Source: Calidifontimicrobium sp035325925 (GTDB lineage Bacteria > Pseudomonadota > Gammaproteobacteria > Burkholderiales > Burkholderiaceae_C). From it: a stretch of DNA of 64,000 bases. Both the position numbers and the translations under genes were made by a program. Every line of letters begins with the position of its first letter. The first letter of the stretch is position 1. The notes beneath the pieces are model-generated. The model was not told the DNA's origin. It worked only from the letters and a program-made list of their open reading frames with translations, and searched no databases. Positions 16,979 to 25,176 of this stretch are shown here, piece after piece. The stretch is taken from NCBI RefSeq assembly GCF_035325925.1, contig NZ_DAOKZA010000020.1:1-64000 (forward strand), written 5' to 3'.

Positions 16979-18166
16979 ATGACCGCCTCGCCGCTGATGA
17001 ACACCTACGGCCGCCTGCCGATCGCGCTGTCGCACGGCCGCGGCTGCCGCGTGTGGGACACCGACGGCCGCGAGTACCTCGACGCGCTGGGCGGCATCGC
17101 GGTCAACACGCTCGGCCACGCGCACCCGCGGCTGGTGGGCGCGCTGCAGGACCAGGTCGCCAAGCTGATCCACACGTCCAACTACTACCGCGTGCCGCTG
17201 CAGGAGCAACTGGCGGCGAAGCTGGTCGAGATCTCGGGACTGACCAACGTCTTCTTCTGCAACAGCGGCCTCGAAGCCAACGAGGGCGCGCTGAAGATCG
17301 CGCGCAAGTTCGGCCACGACAAGGGCATCGATCGGCCGGAGATCGTCGTCTACGAGAAGGCCTTCCACGGCCGCTCGATCGCGACGCTGTCGGCCACCGG
17401 CAACCCCAAGGTGCAGGCCGGCTTCGGACCGCTGGTCGAGGGCTTCGTGCGCGTGCCGCTGAACGACCTCGCCGCCGTCGACGAGGTCGCGCGCTCGCGG
17501 CCGAACGTGGTCGCGGTGTTCCTCGAGACGATCCAGGGCGAAGGCGGCATCAACCCGGCGCGCTGGGAGTACCTGCAGGGCCTGCGCGCGCTGTGCGACC
17601 GCCACGACTGGCTGCTGATGCTCGACGAGGTGCAGTGCGGCATCGGCCGCACCGGCAAGTGGTTCGCGCACCAGTGGGCCGGCATCCGGCCCGACGTGAT
17701 GCCGCTGGCCAAGGGCCTCGGCTCGGGCGTGCCGGTGGGTGCGATCGTCTGCGGCGAGCGCGCGGCAGGCGTGCTGCAGCCGGGCAACCACGGCACCACG
17801 TTCGGCGGCAACCCGCTGGCGATGCGCGCCGGCGTCGAGACCCTGCGCGTGATGGAAGACGACGGTCTGCTCGACAACGCCGCGTGCGTCGGCGCGGCAC
17901 TGAAGGCCGGGCTCGAGCGCGGACTCGCCGGCGTGACCGGCGTCGTCGAGATCCGCGGCCAGGGGCTGATGCTCGGCATCGAGCTCGACCGCCCCTGCGG
18001 CGCGCTGCTGACGCAGGCGATGGAAGCCGGCCTGCTGATCAGCGTCACCGCCGACCGCGTGATCCGCCTGGTGCCGCCGTTGATCATGAACGCCGACGAG
18101 GCGGCGCAGGTGGTCGAGCGGCTGTGCCCGCTGATCGAGGCGTTCGTCGCGACGCCCCGGCCATGA
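16979..18166 (+). CDS. argD: Acetylornithine aminotransferase
   Basis: A PLP-dependent class III aminotransferase of 395 residues for the fourth step of arginine synthesis (and often N-succinyl-diaminopimelate for lysine). Visible features are the substrate/PLP segment NVFFCNSGLEANEGALKIAR, the PLP-contacting LMLDEVQCGIGRTG, and the Schiff-base Lys245 in PLAKGLGSGVPVGA. The ATG at 16979 has a GGAG site about eight bases upstream; the frame extends to 16940 without support. Its stop overlaps the argF start by four bases. Confidence 0.95.
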   Translation: MTASPLMNTYGRLPIALSHGRGCRVWDTDGREYLDALGGIAVNTLGHAHPRLVGALQDQVAKLIHTSNYYRVPLQEQLAAKLVEISGLTNVFFCNSGLEANEGALKIARKFGHDKGIDRPEIVVYEKAFHGRSIATLSATGNPKVQAGFGPLVEGFVRVPLNDLAAVDEVARSRPNVVAVFLETIQGEGGINPARWEYLQGLRALCDRHDWLLMLDEVQCGIGRTGKWFAHQWAGIRPDVMPLAKGLGSGVPVGAIVCGERAAGVLQPGNHGTTFGGNPLAMRAGVETLRVMEDDGLLDNAACVGAALKAGLERGLAGVTGVVEIRGQGLMLGIELDRPCGALLTQAMEAGLLISVTADRVIRLVPPLIMNADEAAQVVERLCPLIEAFVATPRP

Positions 18167-19095
18167 AACCCGGCTCGACCCTGATGAAGCACTACCTGCA
18201 GTTCAAGGACCTGCGCGTCGAGGAGTACGCCTACCTGCTCGAGCGCACGCGCATCATCAAGACGCGCTTCAAGAACTACGAGAAGTACCAGCCGCTGGCG
18301 GATCGCACGCTGGCGATGATCTTCGAGAAGGCCAGCACGCGCACGCGCGTGAGCTTCGAGGCCGGCATGTACCAGATGGGCGGCTCGGTGGTGCACCTGA
18401 CCACCGGCGACAGCCAGCTCGGCCGCGCCGAGCCGATCGAGGACAGCGCGCGCGTGATCAGCCGCATGGTCGACCTGGTGATGATCCGCACCTACGAGCA
18501 GGCCAAGCTCGAGCGCTTCGCGGCGTACTCGCGGGTGCCGGTGATCAACGGGCTGACGAACGAGTTCCACCCCTGCCAGATCCTCGCCGACGTCTACACC
18601 TACATCGAGCACCGCGGCCCGATCCGGGGCAAGGTCGTGGCCTGGGTCGGCGACGGCAACAACATGGCCAACACCTGGCTGCAGGCCGCCGAGATCCTGG
18701 GTTTCACGGTGCACGTCAGCACGCCGCGCGGCTACGAGGTCGACCCCGCGCTGGCCGGCATCACCGACCGCGGCTGCTACAGAGTCTTCAAGGACCCGAT
18801 GGACGCCTGCCGCGACGCCCACCTGGTGACCACCGACGTGTGGACCAGCATGGGTTTCGAGGCCGAGAACGAGGCGCGGCAGAAGGCCTTCGCCGACTGG
18901 TGCGTCGACGCCGAGATGATGGCCGTCGCGCAGCCCGACGCGCTGTTCATGCACTGCCTTCCGGCCCACCGCGGCGAGGAGGTCACGGCCGAGGTCATCG
19001 ACGGGGCGCAGTCGGTCGTCTGGGACGAGGCCGAGAACCGCATGCACGTGCAGAAGGCGCTGATGGAGTACCTGCTGCTCGGGCGCATCGGCTGA
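18163..19095 (+). CDS. argF: Ornithine carbamoyltransferase
   Basis: OTCase condenses ornithine and carbamoyl phosphate to citrulline in arginine synthesis. The 310-residue protein has the carbamoyl-phosphate motif STRTR at residues 58-62, the FHPCQ loop, the ornithine motif DVWTSMG, and HCLPAHRGEE. It may begin at the overlapping ATG (18163) or at the ATG of MKHYLQF seven codons later, which matches the usual family start. It forms an operon with argD. Confidence 0.95.
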   Translation: MKPGSTLMKHYLQFKDLRVEEYAYLLERTRIIKTRFKNYEKYQPLADRTLAMIFEKASTRTRVSFEAGMYQMGGSVVHLTTGDSQLGRAEPIEDSARVISRMVDLVMIRTYEQAKLERFAAYSRVPVINGLTNEFHPCQILADVYTYIEHRGPIRGKVVAWVGDGNNMANTWLQAAEILGFTVHVSTPRGYEVDPALAGITDRGCYRVFKDPMDACRDAHLVTTDVWTSMGFEAENEARQKAFADWCVDAEMMAVAQPDALFMHCLPAHRGEEVTAEVIDGAQSVVWDEAENRMHVQKALMEYLLLGRIG

Positions 19096-19203
19096 GCCGC
19101 GGTTCGCGGGCCTCGGCGGCGTTCCGTGCTGTCGAGGAGAGCGAGCCCCGCCCCGACGTGGCCCGCAAGCGCGTGGCGTCCCGGGTCGCCCGTCCTGTGG
19201 TGG

Positions 19204-19722
19204 TCAGTCGACCAGGCGGATCTCGACGCGCCGGGCGTGTTCGGCGGTGCCGTCGCCGGTGGTCGACTCGGGGCGGCGCAGCAGCACCTGGTCGGCGAGC
19301 GCGCCGCCCGCGCGCAGCGCGTCGCGCACCGCCAGCGCGCGCTGCCTGGCCAGTTCGGCGTTGGCCGCGGGGTCCCCGCTGGCATCGTGAAAACCCGACA
19401 GCATCAGCCGGCGCGTCGGCGTCGCCGCCAGCGCCTGCAACGCCTGACCCACGGGTACGTGCGCATCGGCAGGCAGGTCGGCCTGGCCGACCGCGAAGTA
19501 CAGCGTGGCCACCAGTTCGCCGCCGAGCGGCGCGTCGACCAGCGCGTCGGCGTCGGACGCCTGCGACGCCGTCCCCGCCGGTGCGGCCGCCGCGGCCGCG
19601 GCGGGCTTGCCGTGCATGTGGCGCAGCACGACGCCGCCGACGATGCCGACGAGCACGAAGAACAGCACCCCGATCACGACCCACAGGCCAATGCGCGTGC
19701 CTTCGTCTTCCTGTTCGAACAT
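19204..19722 (-). CDS. Membrane-anchored OmpA-like protein
   Basis: A 172-residue protein with one N-terminal transmembrane segment (about residues 12-33), an Ala-rich linker, and a C-terminal OmpA-like domain. The domain contains TRRLMLSGFHDASGDPAANAELARQRA, shown here as separate pieces LMLSGFHDASGD and ELARQRALAVRDAL, which bind peptidoglycan in the family. It likely links the inner membrane to the cell wall; no partner is seen nearby. It is convergent with argF and divergent from the Gdx gene. Confidence 0.82.
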   Translation of the reverse strand: MFEQEDEGTRIGLWVVIGVLFFVLVGIVGGVVLRHMHGKPAAAAAAAPAGTASQASDADALVDAPLGGELVATLYFAVGQADLPADAHVPVGQALQALAATPTRRLMLSGFHDASGDPAANAELARQRALAVRDALRAGGALADQVLLRRPESTTGDGTAEHARRVEIRLVD

Positions 19723-19776
19723 GGTGTCTTTCGCTCTGCCGCGTGGCGGCCCGACGGGGAAATTCGACGGGGCGCG

Positions 19777-19782
19777 ATTCTA
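19777..19782 (-). promoter_or_regulatory. Possible -10 of the OmpA-like gene
   Basis: TAGAAT on the minus strand, 55 bases before the start codon. The -35 region is weak. Confidence 0.3.
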
Positions 19783-19847
19783 GCCACCGCCGTGTCGCGG
19801 CCGCGAGACAATCGCCGGCCCCGACACTGCAACGACGAGGAAGCGGC

Positions 19848-20177
19848 GTGACTCCATCGATGGCCTGGACGATCCTGTTGCTGGCCGGCCTGCTCGAGGT
19901 GGTGTGGGCGATCGGGCTGAAGTACACGGCGGGCTTCACGCGGCCGCTGCCGACGCTGGTCACTGTCGCCGCGATGGTCGCCAGCGTCGCGCTGCTCGGG
20001 CTGGCGATGAAGTCGCTGCCGGTGGGCACCGCGTACGCGGTGTGGGTCGGCGTCGGCGCGGTGGGCACGGTGGTCCTGGGCATCGTGCTGTTCGGCGACC
20101 CGGTCAATCTCGTGCGCATGGTCAGCGTCGCGCTGATCGTTGCCGGCATCGTCGGGCTCAAGCTCGCGCCCGCATGA
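19848..20177 (+). CDS. Small multidrug resistance protein, Gdx (SugE) subtype
   Basis: A 109-residue SMR protein with four transmembrane helices. WAIGLKYTAGF in helix 1 and AMKSLPVGTAYAVWVGVGAVG in helices 2-3 (pieces KSLPVGTAYAVW and VGVGAVG) match E. coli SugE/Gdx, an exporter of guanidinium and some quaternary ammonium ions. The essential membrane Glu is in LLEVVWA. The GTG at 19848 was chosen because GAGGAAG lies about five bases upstream; the ATG four codons later is too far from that site. No guanidine riboswitch was recognised in the leader. Confidence 0.88.
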   Translation: MTPSMAWTILLLAGLLEVVWAIGLKYTAGFTRPLPTLVTVAAMVASVALLGLAMKSLPVGTAYAVWVGVGAVGTVVLGIVLFGDPVNLVRMVSVALIVAGIVGLKLAPA

Positions 20178-20329
20178 GCGCGCCGGGCCGCTCCCAAGCG
20201 CTCATCCGGCAGTGCGCAGCGCGGAGGGCCGTGCCATGAGCGCAGCGCCGGCGGCCCTTGCGGTCACAATGGGGGACGGCGGCGCCCCCGGTCGTCGAAC
20301 CGTCCACTGACTAGAGGAAGACCCGCTGC

Positions 20330-20572
20330 ATGGCCAAGCCCAACTACTCGTTCGAGAAGCGACAACGCGAACTGGCCAAGAAGAAGAAGAAGGAAGAGAA
20401 GGAAGCCGAGAAGCGCGCGCGCAAGGCGGCGGGCGCCGGCGGAGAAGGCGCGGCGGACGACGCCGCCGACACCGGTGACGACGACGGCGGCGACCGCCCC
20501 GACGCCCCCGACGCCGGCCAGACCGGCGCCGATCGCCTCGAAGGCGGCGACGTCGAGCGCCAGGGCGGCTGA
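20330..20572 (+). CDS. Small Lys/Glu-rich conserved hypothetical protein
   Basis: An 80-residue protein starting MAKPNYSFEKRQRELAKKKK. The first 33 residues are almost all charged and would form a helix or coiled coil; the rest is Gly/Asp-rich and probably disordered. Short proteins with this N-terminus are widespread in Burkholderiales, without known function. GAGGAAG lies about ten bases before the ATG. It is convergent with imuB, with only 22 bases between the stops. Confidence 0.75.
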   Translation: MAKPNYSFEKRQRELAKKKKKEEKEAEKRARKAAGAGGEGAADDAADTGDDDGGDRPDAPDAGQTGADRLEGGDVERQGG

Positions 20573-20594
20573 ACGCCGCGCGGCTTTCGCCGGT

Positions 20595-22094
20595 TCAGCC
20601 GAACCGGCCGTGCAGGCGCCAGCCGCCGCCATCGCCTGCGGCCAGCGGCAGCCGCGTGCGGCAGATCCACACCAACACCCCGTCGGCAGTCTGCGCGACG
20701 AAGCAGTCGCGCGCCACCGGCGTACCCTGCTCCCACCAGCCGGCTTCGATGCGCTCGGGGCCGGCCAGCAGTTGCAGCGGTGCGCCGTCGAGCCAGGGCA
20801 CGCCGCCGCGCTCGGGCAGCGGCAGCGGCTCGGGACACAGCCACGACGGGTGGTGAAGAGCCGGCATCGCGGCCGGCGCGGCGGCGTCGGCCTGTGCCGC
20901 GAGCGCGCGCGTGGCGTGCTCCGGCCGGTGGTCGGCCACCGCCTCGAGCCGCTGCACGCCCTCGTCGCCCAGGCGTGCACGCAGGCGCTCGAGTAGGCGC
21001 ACCAACCCTTCGCGCTCGCCGGCGCGGGTCGGGAACAGCTCGCCGCTGGGCGGCGTGCCCGGCACCAGCTGCTGGCAGTGCAGCCGCAGTTCGAGCGTCG
21101 GCGCGGGCAGCGTGGTGCGGGCCAGGTGCTCGCGCAGCAGCGTGCGCAGATGGTCGGCGTCGGCGCTCGGCGTGGCCAGCGCGACGTCGAGCGCAGTGTG
21201 CGCCGGCTGATCGCGATCGCGGTGGCGCGGCTCGTGCAGCATGCACAACGTGAAGCCGGCCACGCGCGCGTGCTGCGCCTGCGCCCAGGCCACCAGCCGC
21301 GCGAGCAGCACGTCGGCGGCGTGCAGCAGCTGTTCGCTGCCATCGGCGCGCGTGGCGAGCTCGAGCCGTGCGTCGAAGCGCGGCGGCAGCGTGACCCATT
21401 CGCGCGGGTCGGGGCGCTCGCCGCGGGCGCGGTCGACCTCGTCGAGCAGCGCTTCGCCGAAGCGCCGCGACAGCCCCGCGCGCGGCAGTGCGCGCAAGTC
21501 GGCCAGCGTCGCCAGCCCCATGCCCTGCAGCGTCGCCGCGTGCGCGCGCGCGGCGCCGAGCAGCGCCAGCGGCGCCGCGTCGAGCAGTGCACGCAGCGCC
21601 GCCATGTCGTGCGCGTGCGGGCCCCGCGCCGGGTCGTCGCGCCAGCGTGCGAGCAGCGCGGCGCCGGCAGCGGTCGGCGCGGCGGCCACCTGCACCCGAT
21701 GACCGAGCGGTGCCAGCGCCTGGCGCAGCCGCTGCACCAGGCGCTGCAGGCCACCGAACAGGCGCAGGCTGGCGCCCACCTCGAGCAGCACCAGCGCGTC
21801 GGCGGCATCGAGTGCAACCGACGGCGTGAACGCCAGCGCCGCGTGCGCGACCGCCGTCAGCGCCTGCGCGTCGCGCCGGGCGCAAGCCTGGCCCAGCCGC
21901 AGCTCGGGGGCCAGCGCGAGCGCGGTGGCGCGCCGCAGCCCCGGCTCGATGCCGCGCGCGCGCGCCGCCTCGTTCGCCGCCGCGATGCGCTGCGCGCCGA
22001 GCAGCGCCAGCGGCTGCGCGGCGGCGTCAGCGGGCAGGCTGGCCGCGAACGCCTCGAGCGACAGCTGCGGCAGGTGCAGGGCCAGCCACTGCAT
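20595..22094 (-). CDS. imuB: Y-family DNA polymerase-like protein ImuB
   Basis: A 499-residue ImuB homologue starting MQWLALHLPQLSLEAF, resembling the palm/fingers and little-finger regions of Y-family polymerases. ImuB proteins lack the full catalytic acidic triad and instead bridge ImuA, the beta clamp and DnaE2 in SOS mutagenesis. In this copy the position of the first catalytic Asp reads LHLPQLS, in line with an inactive polymerase. It follows imuA by 20 bases and shares its LexA-controlled promoter. The dnaE2 gene usually found next to it is not here. Confidence 0.9.
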   Translation of the reverse strand: MQWLALHLPQLSLEAFAASLPADAAAQPLALLGAQRIAAANEAARARGIEPGLRRATALALAPELRLGQACARRDAQALTAVAHAALAFTPSVALDAADALVLLEVGASLRLFGGLQRLVQRLRQALAPLGHRVQVAAAPTAAGAALLARWRDDPARGPHAHDMAALRALLDAAPLALLGAARAHAATLQGMGLATLADLRALPRAGLSRRFGEALLDEVDRARGERPDPREWVTLPPRFDARLELATRADGSEQLLHAADVLLARLVAWAQAQHARVAGFTLCMLHEPRHRDRDQPAHTALDVALATPSADADHLRTLLREHLARTTLPAPTLELRLHCQQLVPGTPPSGELFPTRAGEREGLVRLLERLRARLGDEGVQRLEAVADHRPEHATRALAAQADAAAPAAMPALHHPSWLCPEPLPLPERGGVPWLDGAPLQLLAGPERIEAGWWEQGTPVARDCFVAQTADGVLVWICRTRLPLAAGDGGGWRLHGRFG

Positions 22095-22114
22095 GTCCCA
22101 CGCCCTGCGACTTT

Positions 22115-22924
22115 TCAGGCGACGACGCTGTCGGCGTCGCCGACGCGAACGGCGGCTGCGGAACCCGCGCCCGGCACGACGCGCCGCTGCGCCGCCCGCG
22201 ACCGTGCCGCCGGCGACAGCACCGGCGGCAGTGCGAGCTGCAGCGTGTGCTGCAGCGGTGCTGCGCGGCGCTTGAGCACGCGCAGCGCGAGCCGGTCGGC
22301 ACCACCGGCGGCCAGCAGCAGCCGCAGCGGCGCCGGGCTGGGTTGCCGGCACGCGTCGACCTCGCGCAGCACGAAGGCCGGGCCGTCGTGCGCCTGCGCC
22401 GCCAGCTGCAGGCGGCGCAGCGTGTCGGCACGCAGCCGCTGCGGCAGCCACGCGAGCACCGCTCCGACATGGCCGCTGCGCAGCGCCTGCTCGAGCGCCC
22501 ACAGCGTGTCGGCGGCCGGCAGCCGCGCACGCGCGCGGCCACGTGCGCCGTCGCGGCTGCGCACCAGCACCAGCCGCTCGGTGGCGATGCCCAGCGCACG
22601 CAAGGTCCAGGCGCAGGGCACGGCCGGTGGGTCGAACCAGACCAGGCTGCGTCCGGCGGCGCCGACCGCGGCCAGCGCCGGCGCGAGCAGCCGCAGTTCG
22701 CCGATGCCGGGTTGCGGCAGCAGCAGCTCGGTCAACGCCCGCGCCGGCCAGCCGCCACCGGGCAGTTCGGCGTCGAGCGCAGCGAACCCGGTGGGCAGCG
22801 CCGCGCCGTCATGCCGACCGAGCTGGTGCGCGCGCCACAGCGCCGGGTGCAGCGCCTCGGGCGCACACGCCGCAGCGCCCGACGCGGCCACGGCCGGGGG
22901 GATGAGGTTGGAGATCGACAGCAC
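22115..22924 (-). CDS. imuA: SOS translesion-synthesis protein ImuA
   Basis: A 269-residue RecA-like protein of the ImuA family. HPALWRAHQLG followed by ALPTGFAALDAELPGGGWP is characteristic. It partners ImuB and DnaE2 in damage-induced mutagenesis. The frame has no internal ATG; the first usable start is a GTG at 22924. The next GTG (codon 12, 22891) would give a normal leader but has no ribosome site either. A LexA box lies immediately upstream. Confidence 0.88.
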   Translation of the reverse strand: MLSISNLIPPAVAASGAAACAPEALHPALWRAHQLGRHDGAALPTGFAALDAELPGGGWPARALTELLLPQPGIGELRLLAPALAAVGAAGRSLVWFDPPAVPCAWTLRALGIATERLVLVRSRDGARGRARARLPAADTLWALEQALRSGHVGAVLAWLPQRLRADTLRRLQLAAQAHDGPAFVLREVDACRQPSPAPLRLLLAAGGADRLALRVLKRRAAPLQHTLQLALPPVLSPAARSRAAQRRVVPGAGSAAAVRVGDADSVVA

Positions 22925-22928
22925 CAGA

Positions 22929-22959
22929 ATACTGTAAATTCATACAGTATTCCAGGCAA
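22929..22959 (-). promoter_or_regulatory. SOS promoter with LexA box for imuAB
   Basis: The LexA box at 22929-22950 is the CTGT-N8-ACAG palindrome with perfect symmetry extended to ATACTGT/ACAGTAT. On the minus strand a -35 TTGCCT (22954-22959) is followed after exactly 17 bp by a -10 TACAGT (22931-22936). The operator covers the spacer and -10, so LexA binding would block polymerase. The predicted +1 is base 22924, the G of the imuA GTG. Confidence 0.85.
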
Positions 22960-22998
22960 GTCATCCCCCGGCGTCGGCGTCCAGGCCCACCACCGGGA

Positions 22999-23937
22999 TC
23001 AGCCGAGCGCGCGCCGCAGCGCCGCGGCGCACAGCGCCACCGCGGTGTTCGCCTCGTCGATCACGCGCCCCATCGTGATGAAGCCGTGGATCTGGCGTTC
23101 GAAGCACACGTACTGCGCCGGCGTGCCGGCACCCGACAGCGCGTCGGCGTACTGCCGGCCCTCGTCGCGCAGCGGGTCGAATCCGGCGGTGAGCACCAGC
23201 GCCGGCGGCAGCCGCCCGTGATCGTCGGCCAGCAGCGGCGAGGCGCGCGCGTCGGTCCACTGTGCCGCGTCGGCAATGTAGTGATCGCGGTAGAACGCGA
23301 TGCTGTCGGCGGTCAGCAGGTAACCCTGGCCATTGCTCGTGTGCGACGGTGCGACCGCACGCATGTCGGTGGCCGGGTAGATCAGCAGTTGGAACGCCGG
23401 CAGCGCCTCGCCGGCGTCGCGCAGCACCAGGCACACCACCGCGGCCAGGTTGCCGCCGGCGCTGTCGCCGCCCACCGCCAGCCGCCGCGGGTCGACGCCC
23501 AGCGACGCCGCCTGCGCGCGCACCCAGCGCGTGGCCGCCACGCAGTCGTCGACCGCGGCGGGGAACGGGTGCTCGGGGCCCATGCGGTAGTCGACCGCGA
23601 CCACCGCGCAGCCGCCGGCGTTGGCCAGTTCGCGGCACAGCACGTCGTGCGTATCGAGGTCACCGATGGTCCAGCCGCCGCCGTGGAAGTACACCAGCAC
23701 CGGCAGCACCGCACCCGGCACACTGCCCGCCGGGCGATACAGGCGCAGCGGGGTCGGCCCGTGCGGACCGTCGGCGTGCAGGTCGCGCGACTGCGCCACC
23801 GGCGGCGGGTCGGGCTGCGTGAAGAAGCGGCGCTCGCGGTAGTAGCGGCGCGCCTCGGCGGGCGCCAGCGTGTGCACCGGCGGGATCGCGCGCTCGACGA
23901 GCAGGTCGAGCAGCGCGCGGGCTTGGGGGTCGAGCAT
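22999..23937 (-). CDS. Alpha/beta hydrolase, hormone-sensitive-lipase family carboxylesterase
   Basis: A 312-residue esterase of the HSL (bacterial family IV) group. The oxyanion-hole motif HGGGW is at residues 85-89 and the nucleophile Ser159 is in GDSAGG. Asp254 (AGFDPLRDEG) and His284 (IHGF) complete the triad. No signal peptide, so cytoplasmic; substrates in this family are short-chain acyl esters. The ATG at 23937 gives the usual length. Confidence 0.88.
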   Translation of the reverse strand: MLDPQARALLDLLVERAIPPVHTLAPAEARRYYRERRFFTQPDPPPVAQSRDLHADGPHGPTPLRLYRPAGSVPGAVLPVLVYFHGGGWTIGDLDTHDVLCRELANAGGCAVVAVDYRMGPEHPFPAAVDDCVAATRWVRAQAASLGVDPRRLAVGGDSAGGNLAAVVCLVLRDAGEALPAFQLLIYPATDMRAVAPSHTSNGQGYLLTADSIAFYRDHYIADAAQWTDARASPLLADDHGRLPPALVLTAGFDPLRDEGRQYADALSGAGTPAQYVCFERQIHGFITMGRVIDEANTAVALCAAALRRALG

Positions 23938-24010
23938 GGGGTCGGGAGCGGAATCGGCGGGCAGCCGCAGTGTAGGTGCCGCCCCGCCGGGTTCGGCGAT
24001 GATCGCGCCG

Positions 24011-24472
24011 ATGCCTGCCGACCACCGCGCCTGCCCCTGCGGCAGCACCCTGCCCTATGCACGCTGCTGCGGCCGCTGGCACGCCGGCGCCGAGCGGCTG
24101 CGAGCCCCCGACGCCGAGGTGCTGATGCGCTCGCGCTACAGCGCCTACGTGCTCGGCCTGACCGACTACCTGCGCGACACCTGGCACCCGCGCACGCGTC
24201 CGCCGACGATCGCACCCGGCGAACCGGGCCTCAAGTGGCTCGGGCTCGAGGTGCGCCGCCACGAGCGCACCGACGCCGACCACGCCTGCGTCGAGTTCGT
24301 CGCGCGCAGCCGGCTGCACGGCCGTGCGCACCGCCTGCACGAGACGAGCCGCTTCGAACGCGATGCCGACGGACGCTGGCTCTACGTCGACGGCGACCTG
24401 CACCGAAGCGCGGCGCCGGATGCGCTCAGGCGAATTCCTGCCGCACCGCCGGCGACATCAGTCGACGGATGA
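24011..24472 (+). CDS. YchJ-family SEC-C motif protein
   Basis: A 153-residue protein of the YchJ/UPF0225 family. The N-terminal zinc-binding SEC-C motif is CPCGSTLPYARCCGRWH. The conserved SRYSAYVLGLTDYLRDTWHP follows (pieces SRYSAYVLG and YLRDTWHP), and the NTF2-like domain fills the rest. Function unknown. The last 47 bases overlap the convergent membrane-protein gene. Confidence 0.85.
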   Translation: MPADHRACPCGSTLPYARCCGRWHAGAERLRAPDAEVLMRSRYSAYVLGLTDYLRDTWHPRTRPPTIAPGEPGLKWLGLEVRRHERTDADHACVEFVARSRLHGRAHRLHETSRFERDADGRWLYVDGDLHRSAAPDALRRIPAAPPATSVDG

Positions 24473-24965
24473 TCCACACCAGCAGCGCGCAGGCGCCGAG
24501 CGTGACGACGACGGCCATCACGCGCGCCGCCGTGACGAAGCCGCCGAACACGTCGGCCGCCTGCGGCGGCAGCGGCGCGCCACGCAGTGTGCTGTCGACC
24601 ACCGACTGCACCACCTCGTGCTGGATCCACAGGCCCATCAGGTTGGCCGCCACGGCGAGCACCAGCAGGCCGATGAACGCGCGTCGCGCCCAGTCCAGGC
24701 GCAGCAGCAGGCCCGCCGCGGTGGCCAGCGTCGCCAGCGACAGCGCCAGCCCGGCGCCGACGACCCACGGCAGGTAGCCCATCAGCAGCCCGGTGACCAG
24801 CGGCAGCGGCTGGCGCTGCACCGCCGCGTGCGCTCCCGCCATCGAGGCGACCTCGGCGTTCTGCAGCAGCGCCGACACGCTGGCCAGCGCGGCCAGCACG
24901 ATGAACACCCAGGCGGTGACCGTGACGAACCGTGATCGCGCTCCGACGTTGAGGGTCTGGGTCAT
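24426..24965 (-). CDS. Four-helix membrane protein of unknown function
   Basis: A 179-residue protein starting MTQTLNVGARSRFVTV, with hydrophobic segments near residues 14-35, 58-90, 95-115 and 145-168. I do not recognise a named domain. An AGGAG-like site (revcomp of actcctgc) precedes the ATG. Its 3' end overlaps the SEC-C gene tail-to-tail by 47 bases. Confidence 0.7.
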   Translation of the reverse strand: MTQTLNVGARSRFVTVTAWVFIVLAALASVSALLQNAEVASMAGAHAAVQRQPLPLVTGLLMGYLPWVVGAGLALSLATLATAAGLLLRLDWARRAFIGLLVLAVAANLMGLWIQHEVVQSVVDSTLRGAPLPPQAADVFGGFVTAARVMAVVVTLGACALLVWIIRRLMSPAVRQEFA

Positions 24966-25138
24966 GGCGGCGACTCCTGCTGGGGCCGCCCGATGATGCG
25001 TGGCGGCCGTGACAGGGATTTTTCGGCTCGCCACGGCCCGCGTCAGTCCCTCGGATGGGTGAAAAGCCCCCGCCGCGTGCGTTATGCCGCGCGCGCCGTG
25101 GTCGCATCGACCCGGGCGCAGCCTGCGCACACGCGGCT

Positions 25139-25144
25139 TAGACT
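25139..25144 (+). promoter_or_regulatory. Possible -10 of the M48 peptidase gene
   Basis: TAGACT 32 bases upstream of the ATG. No good -35. Nothing else is visible in the 24966-25176 gap. Confidence 0.3.
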
Positions 25145-25176
25145 CGCCCCATCCCCATCGCCACCGGACTGCTGCC

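Noticed and set aside
19723..19847. Possible guanidine-II (mini-ykkC) riboswitch before the Gdx exporter
   Set aside because: Two GACGG strings are present, but neither sits as an ACGR tetraloop closed by a GC stem, and the two-hairpin layout is missing.
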